DNA of 13,621 bases, from contig MU646958.1 in the NCBI GenBank assembly GCA_026770585.1, positions 141,250 through 154,870 of the forward strand, in the 5' to 3' direction. The position numbers and the translations under genes are program-made. The notes below the pieces were generated by a model that was not told where the DNA came from, ran no database searches, and was given only the letters and a program-made list of their open reading frames with translations. This DNA is from Baffinella frigidus (lineage: Eukaryota > Cryptophyceae > Cryptomonadales > Baffinellaceae). This document shows positions 13,501 to 13,621 of this stretch, one piece after another. Within the stretch, counting starts at the first letter, position 1. Each line of letters starts with the position of its first letter.

Positions 13501-13575
13501 GAACTGCCGCTCCTCGTTGCCGTCCGTGTGCGACTGCCCGCGCCCGGACGCGCGCAGTCTCAGGTCTCTCTCTCT
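13501..13575 (-). CDS. Possible upstream exon of the same unknown gene
   Basis: In the frame that joins the exon at 13277, the minus strand reads ASGRGQSHTDGNEERQF and then GTGCAT, a possible donor in phase 0 at 13500. The left limit of the exon is not defined because the sequence becomes (GA)n and then a G-run. The hydrophilic stretch is plausible but short. This is the weakest coding call in the list. Confidence 0.2.
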
Positions 13576-13621
13576 CTCCCTCACCCCCCCTCTCCCCCCC
13601 CCCCCCCCCCCCCCCCCCCCC
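13564..13621 (+). repeat. (TC)n followed by a run of 28 C at the window end
   Basis: CT-dinucleotides, short C-runs, then C from 13594 to 13621. Such a terminal homopolymer may be a contig or read end and its length should not be trusted. Confidence 0.7.

Noticed and set aside
1-13621. Transposase, reverse transcriptase, tRNA or rRNA genes, or a bacterial-type operon
   Set aside because: I looked on both strands for recognisable motifs (DDE-type spacing, reverse-transcriptase YxDD context, tRNA clover-leaf and T-loop words) and found none. The elements present are all short and non-coding.

Overview
The window looks like nuclear DNA of a microbial eukaryote, probably a protist or alga with a GC-rich coding genome. 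Three points argue for this. Isolated GC-rich open frames sit in AT-richer, repeat-filled DNA. AATAAA polyadenylation signals lie just after two stop codons and at a third, displaced gene 3' end. Several interstitial arrays are built on the 7-base plant/alveolate-type telomere word TTTAGGG. I saw no ribosome binding sites, operons, rRNA, tRNA or CRISPR arrays. I cannot name the species. AATAAA at the 3' ends argues mildly against a chlorophyte, where TGTAA is usual.

Layout. 1-1079: GC-rich DNA that may start with the tail of a gene, then a short-repeat region. 1080-2000: gene 1, a 306-residue unrecognised protein with an in-frame internal duplication. 2001-5467: no gene; a dense series of small inverted-repeat elements, direct repeats, minisatellites and a telomere-like array. 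5485-6114 (minus): an unrecognised 209-residue gene with its own AATAAA. 6115-8061: nested inverted repeats, one pair enclosing telomere-like DNA. 8062-8844: gene 2, a diverged paralogue of gene 1. 8845-9953: the decayed 3' end of gene 2, split by a composite insertion of about 710 bases (TAGGG array, two copies or fragments of element B, and element C). 9971-10185: further hairpin elements. 10182-10749: a very GC-rich, apparently frameshifted nuclear-type gene fused at its start to a truncated element. 10750-13154: mostly tandem and interspersed repeats. 13155-about 13575 (minus): two possible exons separated by a G-rich 7-base-repeat intron.

How the parts relate. Genes 1 and 2 share start context, linear motifs, C-terminal/3'-UTR sequence and the order of downstream elements (A, then B). 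They therefore look like copies of one ancestral segment that have since diverged by internal duplication (gene 1) and by decay plus insertion (gene 2). The other genes show no functional link to them. The most notable contents are this undescribed paralogue family and the set of small perfect or near-perfect foldback elements (A to E) that share an internal vocabulary of palindromes. No enzymatic or defence system is recognisable, and I do not claim one.
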